From Fluviispira vulneris (lineage in GTDB: Bacteria > Bdellovibrionota_B > Oligoflexia > Silvanigrellales > Silvanigrellaceae), in contig NZ_JACRSE010000006.1 of assembly GCF_014281055.1 (NCBI RefSeq), positions 206,999 to 270,998 of the forward strand: DNA of 64,000 nt, read 5' to 3'. Shown here in pieces: positions 1 through 8,370 of the stretch. The position numbers and the translations under genes are program-made. Each line of letters begins with the position of its first letter. The first letter of the stretch is position 1. Below the pieces are notes generated by a model. The model was not told the DNA's origin, searched no databases, and worked only from the letters and a program-made list of their open reading frames with translations.

Positions 1-410
1 TATTTGTTGCAATTGGTGCTGTAAATTGGCTTGATATGGCACGTATAGTACGTGGACAAACATTAAGCTTAAAAAGTAAAGAATTTATAGAGGCAGCCCA
101 TGCAGGTGGAGTGAGTTCCCCCATCATAATTTTCCGTCATATTGTTCCAAATATTTTAGGCATCGTTATTGTCTATGTTACTTTAACCATTCCACAAGTC
201 ATTCTCACTGAATCTTTTCTCTCCTTTCTTGGCTTAGGCGTGCAAGAACCAGCGACAAGCTGGGGAGTTCTAATCAATGATGGAGCGCAAAACGTGACAG
301 TCGCTTGGTGGCGATTGGTGTTTCCTGCTTCATTTTTAGTTGTTACTTTATTTTGTTTTAACTTTATTGGGGATGGATTACGCGATGCACTCGATCCAAA
401 AGATCGCTAA
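1..410 (+). CDS. Peptide ABC transporter permease (OppC/DppC type), 3' part
   Basis: This is the C-terminal part of an inner-membrane permease of the oligopeptide/dipeptide ABC importer. The frame is open to the left edge: in-frame codons from base 3 read FVAIGAVNWLDMARIVRGQ, so the ATG at 36 is internal and the gene begins outside the window. The EAA loop that docks with the ATPases is visible (EFIEAAHAGG, then the RHIVPN segment), followed by the conserved ESFLSFLGLGVQEPATSWG stretch and a last membrane segment. It ends LRDALDPKDR, as usual for OppC/DppC. oppD-like and oppF-like genes follow at once on the same strand, so this is the downstream end of an opp/dpp operon. Substrate (di- or oligopeptide, nickel) cannot be read from this part. 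Confidence 0.93.
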   Translation, partial: FVAIGAVNWLDMARIVRGQTLSLKSKEFIEAAHAGGVSSPIIIFRHIVPNILGIVIVYVTLTIPQVILTESFLSFLGLGVQEPATSWGVLINDGAQNVTVAWWRLVFPASFLVVTLFCFNFIGDGLRDALDPKDR

Positions 411-430
411 GTATTTGGAGAAATAATGTT

Positions 431-1396
431 ATGTCTTTGCTCAGTGTTCATAATTTAAGTATTGCGTTTTCAACCAATGATGGAGTTGTAAATGCTGTAA
501 ATGGAATAAGCCTGTCTTTAAATAAAGGAGAGGCGCTTGGTATTGTGGGAGAATCCGGCTCAGGAAAAAGTCAACTTGTTCTTGGTATAATGGGATTACT
601 TGCACAAAATGGTAAGACTTTTGGCAGTGTAAAATTTCATGATAAGGAATTGATAGGTCTGAAGCAAAATGAATTAAATAAAATTCGTGGCGATAAAATA
701 TCAATGATCTTCCAAGATCCGATGACATCTCTCAATCCCTATTTGCGCATTTCAAAGCAGATGACAGAAGTGCTTATGCTGCATAAAAATTTAAGCTATG
801 CAGACGCCAAAAAAGAATCTATCAATATGCTCGACATGGTGCGTATTCCTGAAGCAAAGAATAGAATTGATATGTACCCCCATGAGTTCTCTGGTGGCAT
901 GCGGCAGAGAGTCATGATTGCTATGAGTCTTTTATGCAAACCGGACCTTCTTATTGCTGATGAACCCACCACTGCACTTGACGTAACCGTACAAGCTCAA
1001 ATTGTTAACTTATTACAGGATCTCAAAAAAGATCTCGACACAGCGATTATTTTAATCACCCATGATTTAGGTGTTGTTGCTGGTATTTGCAATAATGTCA
1101 TGGTTATGTATGCAGGCCGTACCATGGAATACGGTTCTGTAGATAATATATTTTACAATCCTCAGCATCCTTATACACAAGGTTTACTACGTTCTATTCC
1201 TCGTTTGACTGACGAAACTTATACTGATTTACCAACGATTCCTGGCAATCCTCCCAGTTTACTTAATTTACCAATTGGCTGTCCTTTTCAAGAGCGCTGT
1301 GAATATGCAACAGATAAATGTTCCATAAAACCACCGCCTTTAGTTACTTTAAGTCATGATCGTAAAAAAGCATGCTATAGGGAGAATGCGCAATGA
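431..1396 (+). CDS. oppD: Oligopeptide ABC transporter ATP-binding protein OppD/DppD
   Basis: Cytoplasmic ATPase of a peptide importer, 321 aa, normal length for the family. Walker A is GESGSGKS at about residues 40-47, the Q-loop lies in MIFQDPMTSLNP, the signature is EFSGGMRQRV and Walker B is LLIADEPTTALD, followed by the switch histidine in LITHDLGVV. The C-terminal oligo_HPY-type extension has the spaced cysteines (GCPFQERCEYATDKC) that can hold an iron-sulfur cluster in many OppD/DppD proteins. It starts 20 bp after the permease stop, and its stop overlaps the next start in ATGA, so it should be translationally coupled to oppF. The opp versus dpp assignment is not resolved. Confidence 0.93.
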   Translation: MSLLSVHNLSIAFSTNDGVVNAVNGISLSLNKGEALGIVGESGSGKSQLVLGIMGLLAQNGKTFGSVKFHDKELIGLKQNELNKIRGDKISMIFQDPMTSLNPYLRISKQMTEVLMLHKNLSYADAKKESINMLDMVRIPEAKNRIDMYPHEFSGGMRQRVMIAMSLLCKPDLLIADEPTTALDVTVQAQIVNLLQDLKKDLDTAIILITHDLGVVAGICNNVMVMYAGRTMEYGSVDNIFYNPQHPYTQGLLRSIPRLTDETYTDLPTIPGNPPSLLNLPIGCPFQERCEYATDKCSIKPPPLVTLSHDRKKACYRENAQ

Positions 1397-2370
1397 ATCA
1401 ACCCATATTGAGTGTTAAAAATTTAAAAGTTCATTTCCCTATTTCTAAAAAAGGAACTTTTTTTCAAAAAGTAAATTTAAAAGCTGTCGATGGTGTTACT
1501 TTAGAAGTGTATAAGGGAGAAACACTTGGGGTCGTTGGGGAGTCTGGTTGTGGTAAATCAACTCTGGCTAGAGCCATCATGCGTTTGTTACCTTCAACTG
1601 AAGGTACTATAACTCTATTAGGCAAAAATTTATTAGCGCTGAATAAAACACAATTACGCAATGCACGTAAAGACATACAAATGATCTTTCAAGATCCTCT
1701 TGCATCACTTAACCCACGTATGACAGCTGGACAAATAATTGCAGAACCGCTTAGAACTTTTTTTCCTCAGTTAACAAACAATGAGGTCAAAGAAAAAGTT
1801 GCCAATATGATGAGTCTCGTAGGACTTATACCTGAACATATTAACAAATATCCACATGAATTTTCCGGAGGTCAGTGCCAACGAATTGGTATTGCCAGAG
1901 CGCTTATTTTGGAACCCAAAATCATTGTCTGTGATGAACCCGTGAGTGCTCTCGATGTTTCTATTCAAGCGCAAATTGTTAACTTACTTAAAAAACTTCA
2001 ACGCGAACTTGGTCTCACTCTTATATTTATTGCCCATGATTTAAGTGTAGTTAAACATATTAGTGATCGTATTTTAGTAATGTATTTAGGCCGTCCTGTC
2101 GAAATTGGCACGCGTGAACAGATTTATAAAAATCCAAAACACCCTTACACGATTGCCCTTTTATCAGCTGTCCCTATACCAGATCCTGAGCTCGAAAGAA
2201 AAAAGGTTGTGCAGATCCTTCAGGGAGATCTCCCTTCTCCGATCAACCCTCCGAGTGGATGCCGCTTCCGGACACGCTGTCCTTTGGCTGAAAAAAAATG
2301 TTCTGAAATAGAGCCAGAACTCAAATCATCCATTAGTGGCGCACAAGTCAGTTGTTTAAAGGTAAATTAA
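1393..2370 (+). CDS. oppF: Oligopeptide ABC transporter ATP-binding protein OppF/DppF
   Basis: Second ATPase of the peptide importer, 325 aa. It has Walker A GESGCGKST near residue 50, the IFQDPLASLNPRMT Q-loop region, signature EFSGGQCQRIGIARAL (Cys where most relatives have Arg), Walker B IIVCDEPVSALD and FIAHDLSVVKH. The C-terminal SGCRFRTRCPLAEKKC carries the family cysteines. The LPSPINPPSGCRF wording is typical of OppF/DppF. The 4-bp overlap with the preceding ATPase supports one transcript with the permease. About 280 bp of very AT-rich DNA without a gene follows, so this appears to be the last gene of the operon. No clear terminator hairpin was seen. Confidence 0.93.
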   Translation: MNQPILSVKNLKVHFPISKKGTFFQKVNLKAVDGVTLEVYKGETLGVVGESGCGKSTLARAIMRLLPSTEGTITLLGKNLLALNKTQLRNARKDIQMIFQDPLASLNPRMTAGQIIAEPLRTFFPQLTNNEVKEKVANMMSLVGLIPEHINKYPHEFSGGQCQRIGIARALILEPKIIVCDEPVSALDVSIQAQIVNLLKKLQRELGLTLIFIAHDLSVVKHISDRILVMYLGRPVEIGTREQIYKNPKHPYTIALLSAVPIPDPELERKKVVQILQGDLPSPINPPSGCRFRTRCPLAEKKCSEIEPELKSSISGAQVSCLKVN

Positions 2371-2650
2371 CTCACGTATATTTTCTATATCATAAAGCTA
2401 AAATTTAACTGAATCCGATAAAATAAATTTGAATTTCTAATAATCAAATTTATTTATATAAAAAATTCAATAAAATTAAAAAATATTTTTAGATTTTCTC
2501 AAATAATATAAAATATATTTTAATTTTTTATTATATAAAATACATTTATAAAAATCAAAAAATAGGCAAATTCTCTTTATATTTAAAAACAAAAAAAAAT
2601 GCCGATAAAAAAACTCACTTGTTTCTAAATTGATCATATAGGGGGAGGTT

Positions 2651-3070
2651 ATGAAAATTAAAAAGAAAATTTTAATAGTATCTGCACTTTTACTCACGTT
2701 TGGATACATAACACAAGTCATTGCTGCAGGTGGCGGCCACGGTGGCGGCGGCGGCGGCGGCGGTGGTGGCGGCCACGGCGGCGGTGGCGGTGGTAGCGGC
2801 GGCGGTGGTGGCGGCCACGGCGGCGGTGGCGGTGGTAGCGGCGGCGGTGGTGGCGGCCACGGCGGCGGTGGCGGTGGCGGCAGTGGTAGCGGTGGACAAG
2901 GCGGTGGACAAGGCGGTGGACAAGGCAGTGGACAAGGCAGCGAAGGTGGTGGACAAAGTAGCGGACAAAGCGGTGGGCAAAGTAGCGATAGCAGTGGAAA
3001 CTCAAGAAGCGGGCAAAGCAATGATAGCGGAAGTACTAAAACTGGGAATGGATCACAAGGAAACAGGTAG
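2651..3070 (+). CDS. Secreted glycine-rich repeat protein
   Basis: 139 aa with a clear signal peptide (MKIKKKILIVSALLLTFGYI, cleavage probably after VIAA), then almost only Gly with regularly placed His and Ser (14-residue unit GGHGGGGGGSGGGG), a Gly/Gln part (GGQGGGQGSGQ) and a Ser/Asn/Gln tail. The ATG follows a strong GGGGGAGG ribosome site 5-6 nt upstream. The repeat section is extremely G+C-rich in an AT-rich region. Such low-complexity proteins can be structural, adhesive or metal-binding (His), but no family can be named, so function is unknown. Opposite-strand Pro- or Ala-rich frames over the same DNA are shadows. A hairpin terminator follows. Confidence 0.75.
   Translation: MKIKKKILIVSALLLTFGYITQVIAAGGGHGGGGGGGGGGGHGGGGGGSGGGGGGHGGGGGGSGGGGGGHGGGGGGGSGSGGQGGGQGGGQGSGQGSEGGGQSSGQSGGQSSDSSGNSRSGQSNDSGSTKTGNGSQGNR
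2768..2887 (+). repeat. 42-bp in-frame tandem repeat (minisatellite)
   Basis: Two identical 42-bp units lie at 2768-2809 and 2810-2851. A third copy starting at 2852 is identical at first and then diverges. Each unit encodes GGHGGGGGGSGGGG. The period is a multiple of three, so gain or loss of units would change protein length without breaking the frame. Confidence 0.9.
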
Positions 3071-3085
3071 TTCAAAGATATTAAT

Positions 3086-3123
3086 TTCCGTTAAATAGAT
3101 TATTTATTTGACGGAATTATTTT
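3086..3123 (+). terminator. Hairpin terminator after the glycine-rich gene
   Basis: Arms 3086-3097 (TTCCGTTAAATA) and 3105-3116 (TATTTGACGGAA) pair over 12 positions with one G-T wobble and a 7-nt loop, followed by a T-rich stretch. It lies 15 bp after the glycine-rich protein stop. The rest of the 3071-3389 interval is AT-rich and shows no gene. Confidence 0.7.
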
Positions 3124-3389
3124 TCAATATATCTTATAAATTCAGTTTAGATTATAAAAAGAATGTACATTGAATCTAAAATAGAGCTGAAAACCATTCC
3201 AATTCGTAAGTTTAGAATATAAAATCTTAAAAAAAATGACTAAAAATATATAAATTACTAAAATTACAAAATTAATTTTTATTTTGAAGTGATTTTTTAA
3301 AATACTTATATATTGAAAATTTATTTTTAATACTTTAACAAATTCTTGCACGAATATGTGCTTAATCGAATATTTAAGAGGAGTTCAGC

Positions 3390-4751
3390 GTGAAAAAAGA
3401 AAATCGTAGTCGTATGGTTTATTTACTTCCATTTTTTTGCCTTTCAAATATGACTTATGCTCAGCAATTAAACCAATACTATTTAACTTCCACTGAAAGC
3501 ATTCAAGAAAACAAGATTTCACTAAAAAAATATGACAGTAATATTTATCTTGTTAAAGATGCTGATGGACTTTTTAAAGCAAAATCTGCTTTAACTATCA
3601 ACGGACTTTCTACCACAGGAGGTGTTACAGGTGAGTTGAGTGAATTGCAAAATTTTGAAATCCAAATTGACTCTTCACAAATTGCAAACATTGAAGATTA
3701 TAATACAAACTTTAAAATAAATAGCTCAAATGATTCCCATGAAATGTGCAAGAAAATTAACTTTAAATTCCAAAGTAATAGCATAGTTTCGGAAATCAAT
3801 AATTTGAACTTAACCACAGCAACGAGCTGTCAATATAATATCGTTGACATAGATGATAAAAAAATCTCGGAATTTACAGTTCTTTTAAACTATACTTTTA
3901 GAGATTGGTGTTCTTATTTTGACAGCTCAAATGAAGCTTTCAAAACAGCACGCGCTATTTCACAAACTTGTGACTTGCAAAAAGTTACAAAGAGCAGCTT
4001 AAATTTATATGGCTTAAAAATATCTGATTTAAGTCCTATCACTGGCTTTGTAAATTTACGCACTCTCAATTTAGACAATAATAATATATCTTATTTACCA
4101 CATGGAATATTTGATAAATTGAGCAACTTAAACTGGCTTATACTTGGAAATAATTATCTTAGAACTATTCCAAAGGATGCATTTCGCAATCTGAGTAATC
4201 TCGAAACGATTTGGCTTATGGAAAACAGAATTTCAAATTTACCTCTAGGTACATTTGATCACAGTCCAAATTTGAGTTGGATTTCTCTATACAATAACGA
4301 ACTCAGTTATTTAGATCCTGAATTATTTAAAAACGTAACTAATCTTCAATCGATAGAATTATCAAATAACAATTTTACTTTTTTCCCATTAAATTTAAGT
4401 CATTTTAAAGAACTTATCAGCTTTGAAATAAATGACAATTTTATTCGAGAAATCCCTGAAAATGCATTCGATGAGAATACCAAACTTGTTAATTTAGGAT
4501 TCTCTGGCAATAATATAAAAGTTTTACCATCAGGAATTTTTTCAAAATTACCAAATTTAGTTTTTCTCAATGTAAGTGGCAATAATTTAAACTTCTTATC
4601 CAAAGGTCTATTTGATCAGCTCATTTCCTTAGAAAGTTTAAATATATCCCAAAATCCTTTACAATGTCTGCCAAAAGATATTTTTAAATATAATACAAAA
4701 ATAGAAAATAGATCAGAACAAAGTACAATCAATTATTGCGTTGAGGAATGA
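3390..4751 (+). CDS. Secreted leucine-rich-repeat protein
   Basis: 453 aa, starting at GTG behind GAGGAG (AAGAGGAGTTCAGC). Signal peptide covers residues 1 to about 24 (ends TYA-QQ). The N-terminal ~180 residues are an unrecognised domain with several cysteines. From about residue 210 to 430 there are roughly nine 24-residue repeats of the 'typical' extracellular type (LxxLxLxxNxLxxLPxxxFxxLxxL), e.g. LRTLNLDNNNISYLP, LNWLILGNNYLRTIP, LVFLNVSGNNLNFLS. A capping stretch, NPLQCLPKDIF...NYC, resembles a cysteine-containing C-terminal LRR cap. Such solenoids bind proteins. An exported LRR protein could be an adhesin or a prey/host-binding factor, but this is inference. It stands alone between intergenic regions of over 300 bp. 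Confidence 0.85.
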   Translation: MKKENRSRMVYLLPFFCLSNMTYAQQLNQYYLTSTESIQENKISLKKYDSNIYLVKDADGLFKAKSALTINGLSTTGGVTGELSELQNFEIQIDSSQIANIEDYNTNFKINSSNDSHEMCKKINFKFQSNSIVSEINNLNLTTATSCQYNIVDIDDKKISEFTVLLNYTFRDWCSYFDSSNEAFKTARAISQTCDLQKVTKSSLNLYGLKISDLSPITGFVNLRTLNLDNNNISYLPHGIFDKLSNLNWLILGNNYLRTIPKDAFRNLSNLETIWLMENRISNLPLGTFDHSPNLSWISLYNNELSYLDPELFKNVTNLQSIELSNNNFTFFPLNLSHFKELISFEINDNFIREIPENAFDENTKLVNLGFSGNNIKVLPSGIFSKLPNLVFLNVSGNNLNFLSKGLFDQLISLESLNISQNPLQCLPKDIFKYNTKIENRSEQSTINYCVEE

Positions 4752-4860
4752 AACAAAAATATTTTTTACATTGCAGAAAAATGGCGCAAAAATAATTTTC
4801 ATTGAAAAAACAAAACATTTGCTATTGCGTAGATAAATAATTCTGTTAGACTGATCCATA

Positions 4861-4918
4861 ACAGCGCTCATTTGAAAAACAGCTTGCAAGCGCTTAAAAA
4901 ATTTAGCTAAAGCGGGGT
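4861..4918 (+). promoter_or_regulatory. SAM-II-type riboswitch aptamer upstream of metE
   Basis: The sequence has the layout of the SAM-II (metA-type) aptamer. A self-complementary AGCGCT occurs at 4863-4868 and again at 4889-4894 as the two strands of P1. The loop holds CATTTGA, and the 3' P1 strand sits in the conserved context TTGCAAGCGC. A 3' pseudoknot strand follows, ATTTAGCTAAAGCGGGG, in which AAAT can pair with ATTT of the loop. From memory this matches the crystallised marine metX SAM-II RNA at the characteristic TTGCAAGCGC and TAGCTAAA boxes and the terminal G run. The gene downstream is methionine synthase, the expected target. The GGGG at 4914-4917 is the likely Shine-Dalgarno that would be hidden when SAM binds. 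Confidence 0.8.
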
Positions 4919-4925
4919 TGTATTT

Positions 4926-5009
4926 ATGTCATATTTGCTTTCCTATTCATCATTCCTTAAAGACATGTTTAATCTTTATTTATACACTCTCCGACATAGT
5001 CTCTTATAA
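4926..5009 (+). CDS. 27-codon leader ORF between the riboswitch and metE
   Basis: An ATG at 4926 lies 8 nt after the GGGG of the SAM-II element and opens a frame to TAA at 5007-5009, encoding MSYLLSYSSFLKDMFNLYLY followed by TLRHSLL. SAM-II switches normally hide the ribosome site of the gene they control. Here the first start codon after the hidden G-run is this short ORF, with metE starting 60 nt beyond its stop. It may act as a leader peptide coupling the switch to metE translation, since the ORF contains TTCCTT tracts that could pair with the metE AAGGA. It could also be a chance frame. The peptide is hydrophobic and not methionine-rich. Confidence 0.45.
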   Translation: MSYLLSYSSFLKDMFNLYLYTLRHSLL

Positions 5010-5069
5010 TAAAATTCAATAAAGATTATTAAATAAATTAAATAAAATTTTATATACGAAGGATTTGTC

Positions 5070-7367
5070 ATGAGTGATATTTGTACGCATATTTTAGGAT
5101 ACCCAAGAATTGGCGGTCAACGTGAATTAAAAAAAGCGGTCGAATCTTATTGGAAACGTGAATTAACTGCACTGCAATTAGAAGAGATTGAAAAAAAAAT
5201 AAAAGAAAATAATTGGAAAATTCAGAGTGAAGCAGGCTTGAGTTATGTAACTGTAGGTGATTTTGCCAACTATGACCACGTCCTTGATACCAGTATATTA
5301 TTGGGTAATATTCCAGAACGTTTCATCGATAAAAATGTTGATATAAACTTAAATACAGTTTTTTGCATGGCACGTGGGCAAGCTCCACTTTATAAGAGCA
5401 CCAGAGCTTGCGAAATGACAAAGTGGTTTAATACTAACTATCACTATATAGTGCCTGAGTTTATTAAAGGCCAAGAATTTAAAATTTCTTTAAATTCACT
5501 GTTTGATCAGATTGATCACGCAAATTCACTTGGCTACAAAATAAAGCCAGTTTTAATTGGCCCACTTACATATTTATGGCTTGGTAAAGCAATTGATAAG
5601 GATTTTAATAAACTTGATCTTTTAGGCAACTTAACCCAAGCTTACAATGAAATTTTTCAACAACTATCTCTTAAAAATATCGAATGGCTTCAGTTAGATG
5701 AACCTATTTTATCTTTAGAAATTTCGGCTGAATGGAAAAATGCCTTTTCAACTTCATATAAAAAATTAGACTTTAAAAATTTCAAAATTCTGTTGACGAC
5801 CTATTTCTCATCAGTTGAAGAAAATCTCGATCTAATAAACAAATTACCTATTCATGGTCTCCACGTGGATCTTTGCTCAGCACCACAACAATTGAAAGCT
5901 ATTTTAAAAAATTTTTCCAATGATAAAATTCTTTCACTTGGAATTATAAATGGAAGAAATATTTGGAAAGCAGATATTCTAAAAATCACAAATGAGCTGC
6001 AAGAAGCTAAGAAAATTTTTGGGCAAAAATTATGGCTTGCAAGCAGTTGTTCCCTTTTGCACAGCCCTGTTGATCTTGAACAAGAAAATAAGCTTGATAG
6101 CGAAATTAAAAATTGGCTTGCATTTGCAAAACAAAAAGTTGGCGAAATAAAACTCTGCGCAGATATCTTAAGTAACAACTTATCAGATAAAGGTAAAATA
6201 AAACTTAACGAGATAAATGAAGCATTAAAAGGCAGAAGTGTTTCAAAAAGAGTGCACAATGAAGAAGTTAAAAAAAGAATATCACAAATTTCGTTAAGTG
6301 ATTCTGAAAGAAAAAGCAAATATAGTGAACGTGCTCTAAAGCAACGAGAGATTCTTAAATTACCACTATTCCCGACAACGACAATTGGCTCCTTTCCTCA
6401 AACACAAGATATTCGTTCTATTAGGCAGAAACTTAAAAACGGTAAAATAGATCTTGAAACCTATACCCAAGAAATCCGTATTCATATTTTAGAAACAATA
6501 ACGAAACAAGAAACCCTAAATATAGATGTTCTCGTGCATGGGGAAGCCGAGCGCAATGATATGGTCGAATATTTTGGGGAACTTTTAGAAGGATTCGTAT
6601 TTACTTCACACGGCTGGGTGCAAAGTTATGGATCCCGCTGTGTAAAACCACCTATTATTTTTGGAGATGTTTCCCGCCCAAAACCAATGACAACAGAATG
6701 GGCAAAATACTCTCAATCATTAACAAAACGACCAGTTAAAGGAATGCTCACAGGTCCTGTTACCATTCTCTCATGGTCATTTGTACGTGACGATCAACCT
6801 GCGCAAGAAACAGCATTGCAAATTGCTTTCGCTTTGCGAGATGAAGTAAATGATTTAGAAAATGCTGGAATAAAAATTATCCAAATCGATGAGCCAGCCT
6901 TTCGTGAAGCCCTACCATTAAAAAAATCAGAATGGCAAGAGTATTTAAATTGGGCCGTCAATTGCTTCCGTGTGTCTTCTTCAGGAGTAAAAGATTCCAC
7001 ACAAATTCACACACATATGTGTTACTCAGAGTTCAATGATATTATTAAATCCATTGCTGACTTAGATGCCGATGTTATAACAATTGAATGCTCACGTTCA
7101 AATATGGAACTATTAGAAGCCTTTGAAAATTATTCATACCCTAATGAAATTGGACCAGGAGTTTATGATATACATTCTCCACGCATACCAGAGAAAAGTG
7201 ATATAAAAAATCTCCTTGAAAATGCTTTAAAATATATTCCAGCTGATAGACTTTGGATAAATCCTGACTGTGGGTTAAAGACTCGAAATTGGCCTGAAGT
7301 GGAAATTGCTTTAAAGAATATGACAGAAGCTGCAAAAGATCTCAGAAAAAAATACGAAGCAATTTGA
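5070..7367 (+). CDS. metE: Cobalamin-independent methionine synthase
   Basis: 5-methyltetrahydropteroyltriglutamate-homocysteine methyltransferase, the last step of methionine synthesis without B12. It is 765 aa, full length. The N-terminal half begins ILGYPRIGGQRELKKAVESYW. The C-terminal catalytic barrel starts near FPTTTIGSFPQT and carries the zinc ligands His649 and Cys651 (THMCYSEF), Glu673 (TIECSRSN) and Cys734 (NPDCGLKTR). The HGEAERNDMVEYFGE and IQIDEPAFREALP homocysteine/folate motifs are intact. The start follows GAAGGA with 7 nt spacing. A SAM-II-type riboswitch and a short leader ORF lie upstream, so expression should fall when S-adenosylmethionine is plentiful. No other methionine gene is adjacent. 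Confidence 0.97.
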   Translation: MSDICTHILGYPRIGGQRELKKAVESYWKRELTALQLEEIEKKIKENNWKIQSEAGLSYVTVGDFANYDHVLDTSILLGNIPERFIDKNVDINLNTVFCMARGQAPLYKSTRACEMTKWFNTNYHYIVPEFIKGQEFKISLNSLFDQIDHANSLGYKIKPVLIGPLTYLWLGKAIDKDFNKLDLLGNLTQAYNEIFQQLSLKNIEWLQLDEPILSLEISAEWKNAFSTSYKKLDFKNFKILLTTYFSSVEENLDLINKLPIHGLHVDLCSAPQQLKAILKNFSNDKILSLGIINGRNIWKADILKITNELQEAKKIFGQKLWLASSCSLLHSPVDLEQENKLDSEIKNWLAFAKQKVGEIKLCADILSNNLSDKGKIKLNEINEALKGRSVSKRVHNEEVKKRISQISLSDSERKSKYSERALKQREILKLPLFPTTTIGSFPQTQDIRSIRQKLKNGKIDLETYTQEIRIHILETITKQETLNIDVLVHGEAERNDMVEYFGELLEGFVFTSHGWVQSYGSRCVKPPIIFGDVSRPKPMTTEWAKYSQSLTKRPVKGMLTGPVTILSWSFVRDDQPAQETALQIAFALRDEVNDLENAGIKIIQIDEPAFREALPLKKSEWQEYLNWAVNCFRVSSSGVKDSTQIHTHMCYSEFNDIIKSIADLDADVITIECSRSNMELLEAFENYSYPNEIGPGVYDIHSPRIPEKSDIKNLLENALKYIPADRLWINPDCGLKTRNWPEVEIALKNMTEAAKDLRKKYEAI

Positions 7368-7373
7368 CAAAAA

Positions 7374-7410
7374 ACAAAAGCGAACCAATTAGATCGATTC
7401 GCTTTTGTTT
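7374..7410. terminator. Bidirectional terminator between metE and the convergent small gene
   Basis: Perfect 11-bp arms ACAAAAGCGAA (7374-7384) and TTCGCTTTTGT (7398-7408) with a 13-nt loop. A-tracts before and T-tracts after let it work on both strands, between the metE stop at 7367 and the convergent stop at 7431. Confidence 0.85.
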
Positions 7411-7430
7411 CTAAGGATTAATTTTAAAAA

Positions 7431-7838
7431 TTAATAACTATAGACACTCGAAGCCTTTTTTACAGGCAATGAGTATTTAATAAAGCCGCCTTCTTCAACG
7501 ATTAAACGAGTAGGAATTCCCTTGCTCTCAACAATTGAAAATTTTGTTCCTCTTAAATTATAAACTTTTTTTGCTCCATCATGTGAACTGTAGACATATT
7601 CTAATGTTGTTGTTGTAGGAATAATTAAGTTCATTGTACAAATACCAGGGTCACCGACTTGATTGAAACGACAACGATTATCTATATAAAGATCGACAGA
7701 ATCTTTTTTAATTTCAACTACTGGACGCCCATGAATTGAAGAAACAAATTCAGTTTGCCAGATACCTTCTGCTAAATTATTTGCAAAACTTGAACTAGAA
7801 ATAGCAACCAGAGCCAATAAAATACTTTTCTTTAACAT
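7431..7838 (-). CDS. Small exported protein of unknown function
   Basis: 135 aa from the ATG at 7838, preferred over an ATG 18 bp upstream because GAGGAA lies 6 nt before it and the protein then begins with a proper signal peptide (MLKKSILLALVAISSSSFAN). The mature part is about 115 residues of probable beta-rich fold: EGIWQTEFVSS, a pair of cysteines (NRCRFNQVGDPGICTMN) that could form a disulfide, then LEYVYSSHDGAKKVYNLRGT. The GIW opening and overall size recall small lipocalin-like or META-like periplasmic proteins, but no family can be named. Monocistronic, convergent with metE across a shared terminator. Confidence 0.7.
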   Translation of the reverse strand: MLKKSILLALVAISSSSFANNLAEGIWQTEFVSSIHGRPVVEIKKDSVDLYIDNRCRFNQVGDPGICTMNLIIPTTTTLEYVYSSHDGAKKVYNLRGTKFSIVESKGIPTRLIVEEGGFIKYSLPVKKASSVYSY

Positions 7839-8344
7839 TAGTAATTCCTCTACCATAAAAAGTTAAATTTAGGATTAACAAATATTATAACCCAAAGTGA
7901 ATCAATCATAAAAATAATAACTAATAAATATTAAATAAAGGATTGAATTCATGAATTGAAATAAATTGAAAATATTTTTTTGTCAAGATAAATATAAAAT
8001 GTTTATCTTATTTTTATCAAACTAGTCTATAAAAATATTACATATAATTTTATATTATTTTTATTTTATTTATGACACACCATAAGTAATAGATGTTAAT
8101 GTTTAATTTGTTAATTTAATTTTTTATTTTTTATATTATTTATTTATAAAATAATTTCTTGATTGACTGATTAATTGATGCTATTATTTTTTACGAAAAA
8201 ACAAAGTCAAAAATTTCACTCCTTCTAGGGATAAGAACCATTTTGAATTAAAAATAAGGAAGGAAATTAAATAGACAGATAGATTTATTTTATTATATTT
8301 AGAAGATTTATAATCATAAGAAAATCGAGTTTTTGCATAATTGA
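7839..8344. other. Intergenic, AT-rich, no gene seen
   Basis: About 500 bp of very AT-rich DNA between two leftward genes. Long A/T runs, no sustained frame with a ribosome site, and no clear stem-loop. It probably holds the promoter of the small exported protein. Confidence 0.6.
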
Positions 8345-8370
8345 TTTTGAGTGGAATTATCCACTCAAAG
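8345..8370 (-). terminator. Hairpin overlapping the stop of the 68-aa gene
   Basis: Arms TTTGAGTGGA (8346-8355) and TCCACTCAAA (8360-8369) pair perfectly over 10 bp with a 4-nt loop. On the minus strand the stem includes the TGA stop of the short gene and is followed by an A/T-rich tail, so it most likely ends that transcript. Confidence 0.6.

Noticed and set aside
2768..2887. Possible CRISPR array
   Set aside because: Units are contiguous, identical and coding with no spacers; no cas genes in the window. The same applies to the 11-bp repeats at 60955.
2476..3075. Long minus-strand proline-rich frame and Ala-rich frames over the glycine-repeat gene
   Set aside because: They are the antisense and shifted readings of GGC/GGT repeats; no ribosome site or signal peptide, whereas the plus frame has both.
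5852..6319. Minus-strand frame of 155 codons inside metE
   Set aside because: Ser/Phe/Leu-rich antisense reading of an intact gene.
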